Source: Photobacterium damselae
GTDB lineage: Bacteria > Pseudomonadota > Gammaproteobacteria > Enterobacterales > Vibrionaceae
DNA: 64,000 nt
NCBI RefSeq assembly: GCF_003026815.1
Contig: NZ_PYOG01000001.1
Span: forward strand, 62,001-126,000
Direction of reading: 5' to 3'
Part shown: piece after piece, positions 17,001-27,148 of the stretch
How the letters are laid out: each line of letters starts with the position of its first letter
Position numbering within the stretch: position 1 is the stretch's first letter
The notes under the pieces: model-generated
Told to the model about the DNA's origin: nothing
Database searches by the model: none
The model's input: the letters and a program-made list of their open reading frames with translations, nothing else
Translations under genes and position numbers: made by a program

Positions 17001-17356
17001 ATTTGTTGTCCGTTTCTCTTTTTAATCATTAAAGCTAGCATATTGTGAGTAAAATAGATTTTAATGTTCTTTACTTTTTATCTAGCTTTACATCCTAGCA
17101 AGCAAAAATATGTCTAGATAAATAACAACCCATGATATCTAGATTTTCATACATAAATTCATTCACAAACTCCACTTCTGTTAACACAGCATTCATATCA
17201 ACCTGTTGCACCAAAACAGCGTTTTTAGATTCCAAAATCACCCACTTTCATTTGTACGACAAATATCATAAATTTGTGTCACTCATCACATATTTTTTCG
17301 TTTTTAAGAATTATGTCCTGAGCCCGAAATGAATAATGATAATGATCGAGGCTTTT
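17001..17356. other. Upstream region of alsSD
   Basis: About 350 AT-rich bases between the rbsK terminator and alsS. It holds a CRP-like site at 17275-17290; no divergent alsR-type regulator gene is present. Confidence 0.45.
17275..17290. promoter_or_regulatory. CRP-like site upstream of alsS
   Basis: TGTGTCACTCATCACA matches the CRP consensus TGTGA-N6-TCACA with one mismatch, 67 bases before the alsS start. Confidence 0.5.
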
Positions 17357-19021
17357 ATGTCGGATAAAACAGTTTCTGGTGCAGAACTTGTTGTTGAAAC
17401 CCTTAATGCTCACAAAGTTCCACACATTTTTGGTATTCCAGGCGCTAAAGTAGACGCGGTATTTGAAGCAGTCTGTGACAATGGTCCTGAAATTATTATT
17501 TGCCATCATGAACAAAATGCAGCGTTCATGGCAGCAGCAACAGGCCGTTTGACAGGTAAAGCTGGGGTGTGTTTAGCAACTTCAGGACCTGGTGCATCAA
17601 ACCTTGTAACAGGTGTAGCAACAGCGAACAGTGAAGGTGACCCTGTTGTTGCTCTTGCTGGTGCTGTTCCTTTGTCTATGTATTCACACAATACACACCA
17701 GTCGATGGATACTCGTTCACTGTTTAATCCGATCACTAAATTTTCAGCGGAAATTCTCGATACTGGCTCAGTACCCGATGTGGTTCATAAAGCATTTCGC
17801 ATCGCAGAAAAACCAACTCAAGGGGCGAGTTTTGTCAGCCTTCCCCAAGATATTTTGACTAACCGAATTGATGCATTAAACGTTCAGAATCCAAATCCAA
17901 TTCTATTTGGTGGTGCAAATAAACAAGCAATTCGTGAGGCCGCAGATAAAATTAACTCAGCAAAAAATCCAGTGTTGTTACTGGGTATGGATGCTAGCCA
18001 ACCTCTTGTCACTGAGGCAATTCGTTCACTGCTAAAACAAACACCTATTGCAGTTGTTAATACCTTTGCCGCAGCAGGTGTTATTTCTCATGACCTTTAT
18101 AATTGTTTCTTAGGTCGCGTTGGTCTATTTAAAAACCAACCTGGTGATATTGCTCTAAACAGTGCTGATTTGATCATCACCGTAGGTTACGATCCTATCG
18201 AATACGATCCAATTCTATGGAACAAAGATGCACAAACACCGATTGTTCATATCGGTTATCAACAAGCAGATTTAGAAGTTAGCTACAACCCTATCTGTGA
18301 AGTGGTTGGTGATCTTGCGTCTTCTATTGCTGATTTAGCGGTTGAATTAGATTTACGTGAATCTCTAGAAAATAACCAACAAATTCAATTACTGCGTCAC
18401 GATCTACAACGCATCATGATGTTAGGTGAAAACAAAGTCTCTACTCATGGTGTGCACCCTCTTCGCTTTATTCACGATTTGCGTCGTTTTGTAAGCGATG
18501 ACACAACAGTATGCTGCGATGTAGGCTCTATTTACATTTGGATGGCGCGTTACTTCCATAGCTTTGAACCTCGTCGCTTGCTCTTTAGTAACGGCCAGCA
18601 GACTCTTGGGGTAGCACTCCCATGGGCTATTGCTGCCTCACTGCTTCACCCAAATGAGAAAGTGATCTCTATGTCTGGTGATGGTGGTTTCTTATTCTCT
18701 TCAATGGAACTGGCTACAGCGGTTCGTCATAACTGTAATATTGTTCACTTTGTATGGACTGACCACAGCTATGATATGGTTAAGATTCAACAACTTAAGA
18801 AATATGGCCGTGAGAGTGCCGTTAGCTTTACCGGTCCTGACATTGTGAAATATGCAGAGAGCTTTGGTGCTCATGGTCTTGCTATTAATTGTGCTGACGA
18901 TATTGCACCTGTATTACGTAAAGCAATGAGCCTAAGTGGTCCTGTTCTTGTAAATGTGAATATCGATTATAGCGATAACTCTCGTCTACTTGATCAAATG
19001 TACCCATGCCATCAAGACTAA
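17357..19021 (+). CDS. alsS: Acetolactate synthase, catabolic (AlsS/BudB)
   Basis: About 554 residues. This thiamine-diphosphate enzyme condenses two pyruvates to acetolactate, the first step of acetoin and butanediol fermentation. FGIPGAKVDAVFEA opens the TPP-binding domain, HEQNAAFMAAA carries the catalytic Glu region, and GDGGFLFSSMELATAVRHN is the GDG...N diphosphate-Mg2+ motif. AlsS-type enzymes need no FAD and no regulatory subunit, and none is adjacent. ATG 17357 is chosen because a GAGG lies upstream and the resulting MSDKTVSGAELV matches family starts; an ATG at 17336 is also in frame. alsD follows after 22 bases, forming a two-gene operon. Confidence 0.92.
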   Translation: MSDKTVSGAELVVETLNAHKVPHIFGIPGAKVDAVFEAVCDNGPEIIICHHEQNAAFMAAATGRLTGKAGVCLATSGPGASNLVTGVATANSEGDPVVALAGAVPLSMYSHNTHQSMDTRSLFNPITKFSAEILDTGSVPDVVHKAFRIAEKPTQGASFVSLPQDILTNRIDALNVQNPNPILFGGANKQAIREAADKINSAKNPVLLLGMDASQPLVTEAIRSLLKQTPIAVVNTFAAAGVISHDLYNCFLGRVGLFKNQPGDIALNSADLIITVGYDPIEYDPILWNKDAQTPIVHIGYQQADLEVSYNPICEVVGDLASSIADLAVELDLRESLENNQQIQLLRHDLQRIMMLGENKVSTHGVHPLRFIHDLRRFVSDDTTVCCDVGSIYIWMARYFHSFEPRRLLFSNGQQTLGVALPWAIAASLLHPNEKVISMSGDGGFLFSSMELATAVRHNCNIVHFVWTDHSYDMVKIQQLKKYGRESAVSFTGPDIVKYAESFGAHGLAINCADDIAPVLRKAMSLSGPVLVNVNIDYSDNSRLLDQMYPCHQD

Positions 19022-19043
19022 CTAGCAAGAAAAGGTAATAACG

Positions 19044-19751
19044 ATGAATAAAACTTTCTATCAAACCTCCATGATGAGTGCCTTAATTGCAGGTCTTTAT
19101 GAAGGTGACTTTACTATTGGTCAGCTACTTGAACACGGTAACTTTGGTATCGGTACTTTTGATGATCTTGATGGTGAAATGATTGTCCTAGGTAATGAAG
19201 TTTATCAGCTAACAAGTATAGGTGATGTTCACTTAGTAGATAAAGCGATGACGACACCTTTTGCCTCTGTTGTTGATTTTCAGCCAACAGAAACAAAAGC
19301 GTTAACCCAACTCACTAAGCAAGAACTTGAAGCTCTACTTGAACAAGAAGGACTTGTTGCCAATAACGCGATTAATGCGATTCGTATGACAGGTACCTTC
19401 TCTTATGTGAAAACACGTACAGTACCAGCACAACATCGCCCTTATCCTCCTATGGTAGAGGTCGTTAAACATCAGCCTGTGTTTGAATTAGAGCAGGTCT
19501 CTGGAGTGATGATTGGCTTTAAGATCCCTGATTATATGATTGGTATTAACGTACCGGGTTATCACTTCCACTTCATTAGCGATGATCGTACTCAAGGTGG
19601 TCATGTGAGTGATTTCGTTTTAGCTCAAGGCACACTAGAAACTGAAATCTTTAAGGACTTCCATCTCCGTATGCCAGCTTCTCATGAATTTGATGTCGCA
19701 GATCTTCACCCTGAAGATCTTAAAGAAGCGATTCATACTACAGAGAAGTAA
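19044..19751 (+). CDS. alsD: Alpha-acetolactate decarboxylase (AlsD/BudA)
   Basis: A 235-residue cytoplasmic enzyme that decarboxylates acetolactate to acetoin. The zinc-binding part is visible in GYHFHFISDDRTQGGHVSDF (three histidines), with a preceding MVGFK-type strand (VMIGFKIPDYM). FGIGTFDDLDGEMIVL near the N-terminus is also characteristic. It lies 22 bases after alsS and ends at a terminator shared with the convergent zincin gene. Together the pair lets the cell divert pyruvate to neutral acetoin, useful when growing on sugars released from chitin. Confidence 0.92.
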   Translation: MNKTFYQTSMMSALIAGLYEGDFTIGQLLEHGNFGIGTFDDLDGEMIVLGNEVYQLTSIGDVHLVDKAMTTPFASVVDFQPTETKALTQLTKQELEALLEQEGLVANNAINAIRMTGTFSYVKTRTVPAQHRPYPPMVEVVKHQPVFELEQVSGVMIGFKIPDYMIGINVPGYHFHFISDDRTQGGHVSDFVLAQGTLETEIFKDFHLRMPASHEFDVADLHPEDLKEAIHTTEK

Positions 19752-19772
19752 TTAGATTTACTTATAAAGAAT

Positions 19773-19808
19773 AAAGCCCCGTTTAGATTGAGACTAAACG
19801 GGGCTTTA
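19773..19808. terminator. Bidirectional terminator between alsD and the zincin gene
   Basis: AAAGCCCCGTTTAG pairs with CTAAACGGGGCTTT across six bases; it serves two convergent genes. Confidence 0.9.
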
Positions 19809-19828
19809 CATTACACTACTTTGAACAA

Positions 19829-22801
19829 CTAGCGGAATTTCATCTCAGACCAACGAGAACTGAATACCCAACGATTACCATTAGACCAATAGACGTTAGG
19901 TTTTTGGACGCATTGACCCGAACCGTTGACAAACCCAGTACCATAAAACTCTTGGTAGTTCATTTGACACAAAGATTGCCCTTCAGCATTAGTAACCGCT
20001 TGATCTTTTAAGCTTGGGTTATACAACGATAACCACTCAAACGCATTCACTTGTGAACGTAATGCAACCTGCTCACCATTCGCTTGACGGTAACTGATAT
20101 CACTGCCAGCATTACAGAAGTTCTGATTGTCGGCTTGATCTACATAGCCAAAATATTGTTCGCCGTCACTGAATGTAAAACGGCATAAATATGGTGACTG
20201 GTCTCCCATCGGGTATTTAGCCATTAGCATACGTTCTTGGTTATTTAAGCCGTTTACCGTTGCGAGATTAAATTCAGGGCCATTTTCTACCCATCCCTTA
20301 GGCATTGATGAAAATGTCATAAAGTATTTATCCAACAAATACATATGGGTATCAGCACGATATTTACGTTTATTTAAATCAATCCCACTATAATGATATG
20401 CATTGTTTTCTTCTTTATAGAAACCATTGATATTGTCATCCATGTACGGCAAATCACCTTTACGAATATGATAATTCGCCAACATAGTCATCAATGGCTG
20501 CCACCCGTTACCGCCATTAGCAAAACTAGTATGATGGCCATACGTTGTCATCCCATCAAAGCCGTGACCAAATTCATGAGCAATGATGCCCCAAGTACCA
20601 TAGTAATGGGTATAGAACATCCAAGTATCAACGCCAGTGATCCCTTGGCCACCTAAGCCGCCCCCCATTGCGGTAATACCCACATTTACATAAGGACGCT
20701 TCAATAAGCTATGGTAGTAATGATCGTAATCTTGCGCAGTAAAAAATCCATTAGGCTCATTAACGGCACCCGCCGTACCATGCATGTCATAGCCCATGAT
20801 ATCTTTAAAGTTAAACCAAACGTGCTTAAATTCGTTACTTGACACCATATAAGCAAAGTTAGTCATGATGATGAGCCATTCACGAGCATACAGCCCATTC
20901 ATTGCACGCCACTTACCTTCACTATTTGCAGCAAATCGAATTTCCCAGCTCGGTTTTAAGCGCGCAAGCATCTGAGCAAAAGTATCTGTTTTAGAATCAA
21001 ATCGAGCTTCAAATGCTTTAGTAATATTCATTGAGCTTGCAAATAGAGGGGCTAAATCAAAATACCCATCGCCATCGACACTATTAAATTGTTCACCAAA
21101 TGCCGACAATGGCAGTGTGATTTGCGCATAAGCAGGAAGACGATCAAATTGACCTAAAACAAACCACTTATTGATCCCATTAAGCTTCAGCTCAACCGCA
21201 ATATCTTTAAGCTCTTTGGCGGCATAGTTAGTAATTTGTACTGTCTCATTATCCAATAGTTGGGTTTTAACCAGAGAATTTATATTTACAGAGCGTAACT
21301 CTCGGTTAATTAATACCGAATGAGGCTCGTCATTGGTTAGAATTTCAGTCACTGAACTAGGCATTAAAACATCAAAGTGAATATTCTTCGTTTCCACACT
21401 TTGATCTGCAACGAAGGCAACATCATTGACTTTTAGATTATCAATACTCAGACCTTTTGCACTTGCTGTAACCAATTCACCTTGAGAAAAATGTAAGTCA
21501 TTTAAGGCCGTTATCGAATAGCCATTAAGAGATTTGATGGTACGAAGTGGTTTATCAAATGAAAAATTAGCGGCAATAACATCATTAACAGAATGCCATT
21601 CAATGCGATCAGCAAAATTAACAATCAGCTTATCGCCTTCTTTATCAATTTTTTGAATACGCTGATCAACTCTCATTTCAGGATCTAAATATGTACCCGA
21701 TGTTACAGCATCATCGATTTTATTGAGATCATAAATGTAATAGTTTTTATTGGCGGTTAGCACAAGAAGGTAATGATCCAAAATATGCATTTGAACTTTA
21801 CGGTGTGTGTATTTACCCTCAAAATTTAAAAAACCATAACGAGACATCTTAAGGTTATTTTCAGGGGTGACTTCACTTTGACGATAGACTGAGATTCGAT
21901 TAGAAGCATCAGAAACAATAACATACTCATTATTTGCAACAACAGATTGAGCGTGTAAAATTCCGTTTGAACCAGACCAAGAACCCGTACCGATTGTTGT
22001 TACATGCTGATGATGATTATCTAAATCAAAAATATCGACACGATTAGATGATAAAGAAGCCACATAGAGTAAATTATCACGGATATAAAGTTCATTGATA
22101 CGCTTATAATCGGCAAATCCTGTCGGCGTTTCAATTCCCGTAATGGTCCCAAGTACAGCTTTAGTATTTACATCAATAATAAACACGGTTCCAGGAGTAG
22201 TATCTTGAGTTACATATAATCGGTCTTTATACCGCTCTACTGCCGTTATGGATAATGACTCTAAACCAAGATCTTGTGCCGTAATGGTTTTATCATGTTC
22301 AAAATACTCTAACTGTGTTGAAAAATCATTAAATGAACAGGATGAAGTCTCTAAAACAACGCGAGTAAACTCATTATTAAATGTTGTACCTCCTGGATAG
22401 TATTCCATCAAGCACCCATTTCCATATTCATAGTTACCAAAGTGCTTGTTTACCATCACCACACCTAAGTCATACCACGTCAACTCCCAATCATCAGAGA
22501 GTGAATTAAATATATTTCTAAATGAAGATTCATCCGTAAATGGTCGAGGAAAATCAAATAGAATATAGTTATCAGAATTTAATCGATATTTAATCCCATT
22601 CACTTCAAGGTAACGCTGATTATTCTCAACAATAACATTATTCGGATTATTAGCTTGTTGGCGTAATGTTTCCAGTTTAGAACTAACCTGTTGGTAAGCA
22701 TCTTGATATACAGATTTGAAATATTCTTGTTCTGCACTATTTGCTAATGCAGTCGAAGCAAATAAAGAGCCAATTATGGCAGTGATTGTTTTGATTTTCA
22801 T
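19829..22801 (-). CDS. Large secreted putative zinc metalloprotease with propeller-like N-terminal half
   Basis: A 990-residue protein with a cleavable signal peptide (MKIKTITAIIGSLFASTALA) and no lipobox, so it is exported and perhaps released. Residues about 170-470 contain repeated strands of the kind RLYVTQDTTPGTVFIIDV and LLYVASLSSNRVDIFDL, as in beta-propeller repeats. Residues about 740-745 give AHEFGHGFDG, an HExxH zinc motif, in a Trp/Tyr/Gly-rich domain with HHTSF ten residues later. The third zinc ligand is not obvious and the domain does not clearly match M60 or M66 by eye. Four to six cysteines lie in the C-terminal 150 residues, consistent with disulphides. It is divergent from the chitinase across 718 bases, so both could be surface-degradation enzymes. 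Confidence 0.65.
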   Translation of the reverse strand: MKIKTITAIIGSLFASTALANSAEQEYFKSVYQDAYQQVSSKLETLRQQANNPNNVIVENNQRYLEVNGIKYRLNSDNYILFDFPRPFTDESSFRNIFNSLSDDWELTWYDLGVVMVNKHFGNYEYGNGCLMEYYPGGTTFNNEFTRVVLETSSCSFNDFSTQLEYFEHDKTITAQDLGLESLSITAVERYKDRLYVTQDTTPGTVFIIDVNTKAVLGTITGIETPTGFADYKRINELYIRDNLLYVASLSSNRVDIFDLDNHHQHVTTIGTGSWSGSNGILHAQSVVANNEYVIVSDASNRISVYRQSEVTPENNLKMSRYGFLNFEGKYTHRKVQMHILDHYLLVLTANKNYYIYDLNKIDDAVTSGTYLDPEMRVDQRIQKIDKEGDKLIVNFADRIEWHSVNDVIAANFSFDKPLRTIKSLNGYSITALNDLHFSQGELVTASAKGLSIDNLKVNDVAFVADQSVETKNIHFDVLMPSSVTEILTNDEPHSVLINRELRSVNINSLVKTQLLDNETVQITNYAAKELKDIAVELKLNGINKWFVLGQFDRLPAYAQITLPLSAFGEQFNSVDGDGYFDLAPLFASSMNITKAFEARFDSKTDTFAQMLARLKPSWEIRFAANSEGKWRAMNGLYAREWLIIMTNFAYMVSSNEFKHVWFNFKDIMGYDMHGTAGAVNEPNGFFTAQDYDHYYHSLLKRPYVNVGITAMGGGLGGQGITGVDTWMFYTHYYGTWGIIAHEFGHGFDGMTTYGHHTSFANGGNGWQPLMTMLANYHIRKGDLPYMDDNINGFYKEENNAYHYSGIDLNKRKYRADTHMYLLDKYFMTFSSMPKGWVENGPEFNLATVNGLNNQERMLMAKYPMGDQSPYLCRFTFSDGEQYFGYVDQADNQNFCNAGSDISYRQANGEQVALRSQVNAFEWLSLYNPSLKDQAVTNAEGQSLCQMNYQEFYGTGFVNGSGQCVQKPNVYWSNGNRWVFSSRWSEMKFR

Positions 22802-23519
22802 AAGTTAACCTAGCTATATGAGTTGTTTTTCGCTTTTAATTATTTGTATAACACGACTATTTTTATAGATTTACATGTAACTAAGTGTAACTATCGACAA
22901 TTTGACAATCATTGTCATCTTATAATCAAATAAATGGCACCAAGATCATACTCACTCGTTATAACTGCTATTTATATCTATAAAATATAATTGAATATAT
23001 AAAACTCCATTAATAAACCAGTCTTTAAACCCTCTGCATCAAGTTTTACAAAAATATTTTGTTACACTGTCAAAGTATTAGCGAACAATATATTCTTTAA
23101 TGAAATTAAAATACTTTTAAAGAATCAAACATAGCAATTAAATCAATATTGATTCATTAAAATCATATTTTGATATCAAATAGAAAATCATGACGATATA
23201 AATGTAAGTAAATATTTCATGAGGATCTATTTGTTCTTTTTTATTCATATAACCAAAATTGCATCAGTAATATTTTTCATAATGATAATAAAGTTTATTT
23301 ATTCTAAATGTAGGAAAATATATATCTTATAAAATTGCTTTACTATCTAATCTTAAATCATATTTCCCGTTAAATTAAATACCTAAATAGCAATAATATT
23401 TACCAATAACAAATAATTGACGTTTTACATTTTGTTACATTCGCCAATTTTAAAATAAAAAAACAATGATTTTATAATCAGGCTTTATTTTTCCCGTTCC
23501 ATTTATACTTTTTTAAAAA
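22802..23519. other. Long AT-rich divergent promoter region, zincin / chitinase
   Basis: 718 bases with no gene. It holds a perfect palindrome at 22903-22917, a short palindrome TTACATGTAA at 22871-22880, and two TTGTTACA motifs near 23049 and 23430. A TATAAT at 23473-23478 and TATACT at 23504-23509 are -10 candidates for the chitinase. Confidence 0.45.
22903..22917. promoter_or_regulatory. Perfect palindrome TGACAATCATTGTCA
   Basis: Seven-base arms around a central C, about 100 bases upstream of the zincin start; an operator candidate for one or both divergent genes. Confidence 0.45.
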
Positions 23520-26500
23520 ATGAAAAAAACAATTAAATTTATCCCAACTCTTTTAGCAGCTTCGATCGGTTTAGCATTGCCATCAGCTCAAGCTGCCATC
23601 AATGGACAAGTCAGCATTGTTGGTAGTGAAAGCCAATACTGGAATACCTATCAGGTGACATTAACCAATCAAGGTAACCAAGCTATTGATCTTCGTGGAG
23701 CTAAAATTCAGTTTAATTCGAATTTATCCATATCAAGCCCATCATGGTCTGCAAATACAGTCAGCTATCCAATCATGAACTTCACCAGTGTCAGTCAAGG
23801 TGAAATTTTTGCCAATACTCTGGCTCTGTCATTCGATCAAGGGAGCTGGGTAAAAAGCCAACTACCTGCTGGTGAAACTATTCAGCTAACCTTAGGTGTC
23901 AGTGGCGTTTTAGATACAACGCTTGTTCAAAGCTCAATGACTGTTATCACAGAAGATGACGGCAATAACGAACCTTCGCTTGAACTCGTATTAACTTCAC
24001 CAACTGTAGGCAGTGAATTTACAACAGGTGATATAGTCACTATTGCTGCTAACGTAACAGCTGAAAATACGACAGCAACCCAAGTTACCTTCTACGTTGA
24101 CGGCCAAGAGATCGGACAAAAAACACAAGCGCCATACCAAACATTATGGACAGCAACCGATACTGGTAGCCATAAAATTACAGCAAAAGTCAGTGATGCA
24201 AATGGTCTTACTGCTGAGCAAAGTGCTATTATTACCGTTAAAGCACAAACAACTCCACCTGTAGAACCAACAGCACCAGTCATTGCGATAACAGCACCAC
24301 AGCAAGGTACAAAAGTCGAGCAAGGCGAAACAATTACCATCACGACTCAAGCAAGCGATAAAGATGACGATATTCGCTACGTTGAGTTATGGGTTAATGA
24401 CGCAAAAGTTGCAACCAACACCCAAGCACCATATAGCTTTAGCTGGACGGCTGAAAAATCGGGTATTCATACTCTTACAGTAAAAGTCATCGATGACACT
24501 CAGCTTTCACACAGCGATTCGGTCACTATTGAAGCGGTAGAAAAACCGGTTGAACCACAGGCACCTGAAATCAGTTTGGTTAATCCGCGTCCTGGTCAAA
24601 CGGTATTTTTAGGTAAAACAATCACCATCAGTGCTAACGCAAGCGATGCAAATAACGATCTTGTTTCCGTTGATTTCTTTATCAATGGGCAAGCTGTTGG
24701 CTCAATTGCAGAAGCTCCTTTTGCTGTTCAGTGGACCCCTGTTGTTGTAGGTGATTATGCTATTGAAGCAATCGCTTATGATGCAGCAGGACATCAAACT
24801 CGCACAACCAAAACAGTCGTTAAAGCCCAAGAGATGGGAACGGGTAACCTAAGCTGTGATATTAAACAGATCTACCGAGAAGATGGTACTGAGTGTATGG
24901 GCGATGATCATCCTCGCCGTATTATCGGTTACTACACATCGTGGCGTACGGGCAAAAATGGCTTACCATCGTACTTAGCTCACGATTTACCGTGGGATAA
25001 ACTGACTCACATAAACTACGCATTTGTGGGTATAGATAAAGAGTTCAATTTAACGGTTGATGACTCTGCAACCAAAATGACTTGGGACGGTGTCGCGGGT
25101 GCTGAAATGGATCCATCACTGCCATATCAAGGACACTTTAACTTATTAAACAAGTTCAAAAAACAGTACCCAGATGTTAAAACTCTGATCTCAGTGGGCG
25201 GTTGGGCAGAAACCACAAACTTCTACCCTATGACCACTAATCTTGAGTCGTGCAGTATCAATATGGATGGTATTGATAAGTTTGCTCAGTCGGCCGTTAA
25301 GTTTATTCGTCAATACGGCTTTGATGGCGTAGATATCGATTATGAATACCCAACATCGATGAAAGATTCAGGTAACCCTATTGATTTCGAACTATCCAAT
25401 AAGTGTCGAGATCAACTATGGACCAACTATATGGTCATGATGAAGCAACTGCGAACGGAATTGGACAAAGCAGGCAAAGAAGATGGTCGCCGTTACATGC
25501 TAACCATTGCCTCGCCATCATCAGGTTATCTACTCCGAGGTATGGAAGACTTTGGCATGCAAGATGTCTTAGATTACGTCAATATCATGTCTTATGACTT
25601 ACACGGTACTTGGAACGAATTTGTAGGGCCACAAGCTGCACTATTTGATGATGGTAAAGATGCTGAATTGGCTAAATGGGGTGTTTACACAACTGAGCAA
25701 TATCAAGGTATCGGCTATCTAAACCAAGCATGGGCACACCATTATTTCCGTGGCGCCTTCAAACCAAGTCAAATTAACATGGGTATTCCTTACTATACTC
25801 GTGGCTGGCAAGGTGTAACTGGTGGTACAGAAAAAGGATTGTGGGGTAAAGCGGTAGAACCAAATCAATCAAGCTGTCCAGAAGGAACAACCGTATGTGG
25901 TTGGGGTGCTGAAGGTATTGATAACATCTGGCACGATAGCGATAAACAAGGTAATGAAATCAAAGCGGGTGTGGTTCCTATGTGGCACGCGATGAACCTG
26001 ATGCATGCCGATAAACTGGGTATGCAAGGTTCAATGCCAAGCTATGGTCCAGCGTGGGGTCTTGACCCAAATAATGCTAAAGACAAAGTTGAAGGTAGTT
26101 ACGAGCGCGTTTGGAATCACGAACTGCAAACCGCTTGGCTGTGGAACGATTTGAAGAAAGTCTTTTTAAGTATTGAAGATAAAGAGTCGTTAAAACCAAA
26201 ACTGGATTACATCGTCGATAACGGTCTTGGCGGTATGATGGTTTGGGAAATGGCTGGTGACTACCGTTTTGATAACGAGAAAAATGAGTACGTAATGGGT
26301 ACAGATATGACCGATTATGCTCACGATGTCTTTACTCAAGCACCACCAATGGAGATTAAACATAACGATCTACCAGCACCGAATTCGGTAATTGATGTCA
26401 CAGTCAGCACCACTGAATGGCCAGCAGGTGACAGTAACTACCCTATTAACCCAAAATTGGTCTTTAAAAATAACTCAGATGTTGCCATCCCAGGAGGGAC

Positions 26501-27038
26501 AACCATTGAATTCTTAATGGCTACCGCAACAGGCGATATCGTAAAAGACTGGTCTGGTGCTAATATCAAGATCGTTGAAAGTGGTCATACTGGGCATAAC
26601 TTCTCTGTCGATGGTGAGAAGAAAATGTTCCATAAACTGGCACTGACTCTACGAACATCTGAAAGCATTCCAGCAGGCGGCGAGTATGTTGTATCTCTTG
26701 TGTACTACACTCCTGTATCTGGTGTTGCAAATGGTGTTCGCTTTATTGTCGGTGACGAAGTGATTGGTCTGAAAAAAGACTTCCCATCGCTTCCTGAGTT
26801 TGAAGGCAGTATTGACAACGGTAATGGTGGCACCACACCTCCAGCTACGGGTAAAACTTGTGCAGAAGCTGGAGTGGATACAAGCGGCGTTGTTACCTAT
26901 CCAGAATTTCCAAAAGGCGATCATGCTGCAGGTGGCGATCAATTAATCCATAACGGTGCCTTATGGCAAGCTAACTGGTGGATCAATACAGCGCCATCAG
27001 CCTCAGATAGCGCATGGAAAATGATCTGTAAGCTATAA
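23520..27038 (+). CDS. Secreted multi-domain chitinase, GH18
   Basis: A 1172-residue enzyme cleaving beta-1,4 links of chitin outside the cell. Order: signal peptide ending PSAQA (1-25); a beta-sandwich domain (about 26-135) resembling a carbohydrate-binding module; three Ig-like repeats of about 90 residues (153-243, 252-341, 348-437), each starting with a xSPxxGxxxxxG-type strand; GH18 barrel (about 465-940) with ISVGGWAE and the catalytic FDGVDIDYEY near residue 602; a ChiC-type beta domain (about 955-1110); and a C-terminal CBM5/12 with NGALWQANWWINTAPS. No Shine-Dalgarno is visible before ATG 23520. It is a single gene ending in a terminator. Family call is firm; which of the Vibrio chitinases it equals is not decided. 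Confidence 0.92.
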   Translation: MKKTIKFIPTLLAASIGLALPSAQAAINGQVSIVGSESQYWNTYQVTLTNQGNQAIDLRGAKIQFNSNLSISSPSWSANTVSYPIMNFTSVSQGEIFANTLALSFDQGSWVKSQLPAGETIQLTLGVSGVLDTTLVQSSMTVITEDDGNNEPSLELVLTSPTVGSEFTTGDIVTIAANVTAENTTATQVTFYVDGQEIGQKTQAPYQTLWTATDTGSHKITAKVSDANGLTAEQSAIITVKAQTTPPVEPTAPVIAITAPQQGTKVEQGETITITTQASDKDDDIRYVELWVNDAKVATNTQAPYSFSWTAEKSGIHTLTVKVIDDTQLSHSDSVTIEAVEKPVEPQAPEISLVNPRPGQTVFLGKTITISANASDANNDLVSVDFFINGQAVGSIAEAPFAVQWTPVVVGDYAIEAIAYDAAGHQTRTTKTVVKAQEMGTGNLSCDIKQIYREDGTECMGDDHPRRIIGYYTSWRTGKNGLPSYLAHDLPWDKLTHINYAFVGIDKEFNLTVDDSATKMTWDGVAGAEMDPSLPYQGHFNLLNKFKKQYPDVKTLISVGGWAETTNFYPMTTNLESCSINMDGIDKFAQSAVKFIRQYGFDGVDIDYEYPTSMKDSGNPIDFELSNKCRDQLWTNYMVMMKQLRTELDKAGKEDGRRYMLTIASPSSGYLLRGMEDFGMQDVLDYVNIMSYDLHGTWNEFVGPQAALFDDGKDAELAKWGVYTTEQYQGIGYLNQAWAHHYFRGAFKPSQINMGIPYYTRGWQGVTGGTEKGLWGKAVEPNQSSCPEGTTVCGWGAEGIDNIWHDSDKQGNEIKAGVVPMWHAMNLMHADKLGMQGSMPSYGPAWGLDPNNAKDKVEGSYERVWNHELQTAWLWNDLKKVFLSIEDKESLKPKLDYIVDNGLGGMMVWEMAGDYRFDNEKNEYVMGTDMTDYAHDVFTQAPPMEIKHNDLPAPNSVIDVTVSTTEWPAGDSNYPINPKLVFKNNSDVAIPGGTTIEFLMATATGDIVKDWSGANIKIVESGHTGHNFSVDGEKKMFHKLALTLRTSESIPAGGEYVVSLVYYTPVSGVANGVRFIVGDEVIGLKKDFPSLPEFEGSIDNGNGGTTPPATGKTCAEAGVDTSGVVTYPEFPKGDHAAGGDQLIHNGALWQANWWINTAPSASDSAWKMICKL

Positions 27039-27059
27039 TATTGAATTAATTAGTAATAT

Positions 27060-27097
27060 GTGCCGAATAATCTTAAAGGTTATTCGGCATTTTTTTA
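27060..27097 (+). terminator. Terminator after the chitinase
   Basis: TGCCGAATAA and TTATTCGGCA form the stem, followed by seven T residues. Confidence 0.9.
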
Positions 27098-27148
27098 CAT
27101 TAACCTTTAGAGCTGCAATTGCAATATAGTCTAATAGCAAACTACAGA

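Noticed and set aside
17132-17332. 66-codon frame upstream of alsS
   Set aside because: Composition is Ser/Thr/Phe-rich as expected from AT-rich non-coding DNA, no ribosome site, and it runs over the CRP-like site of alsS.
24092-24350. Minus-strand frames within the chitinase Ig-like repeats
   Set aside because: Antisense shadows caused by Thr/Ala-rich repeats.
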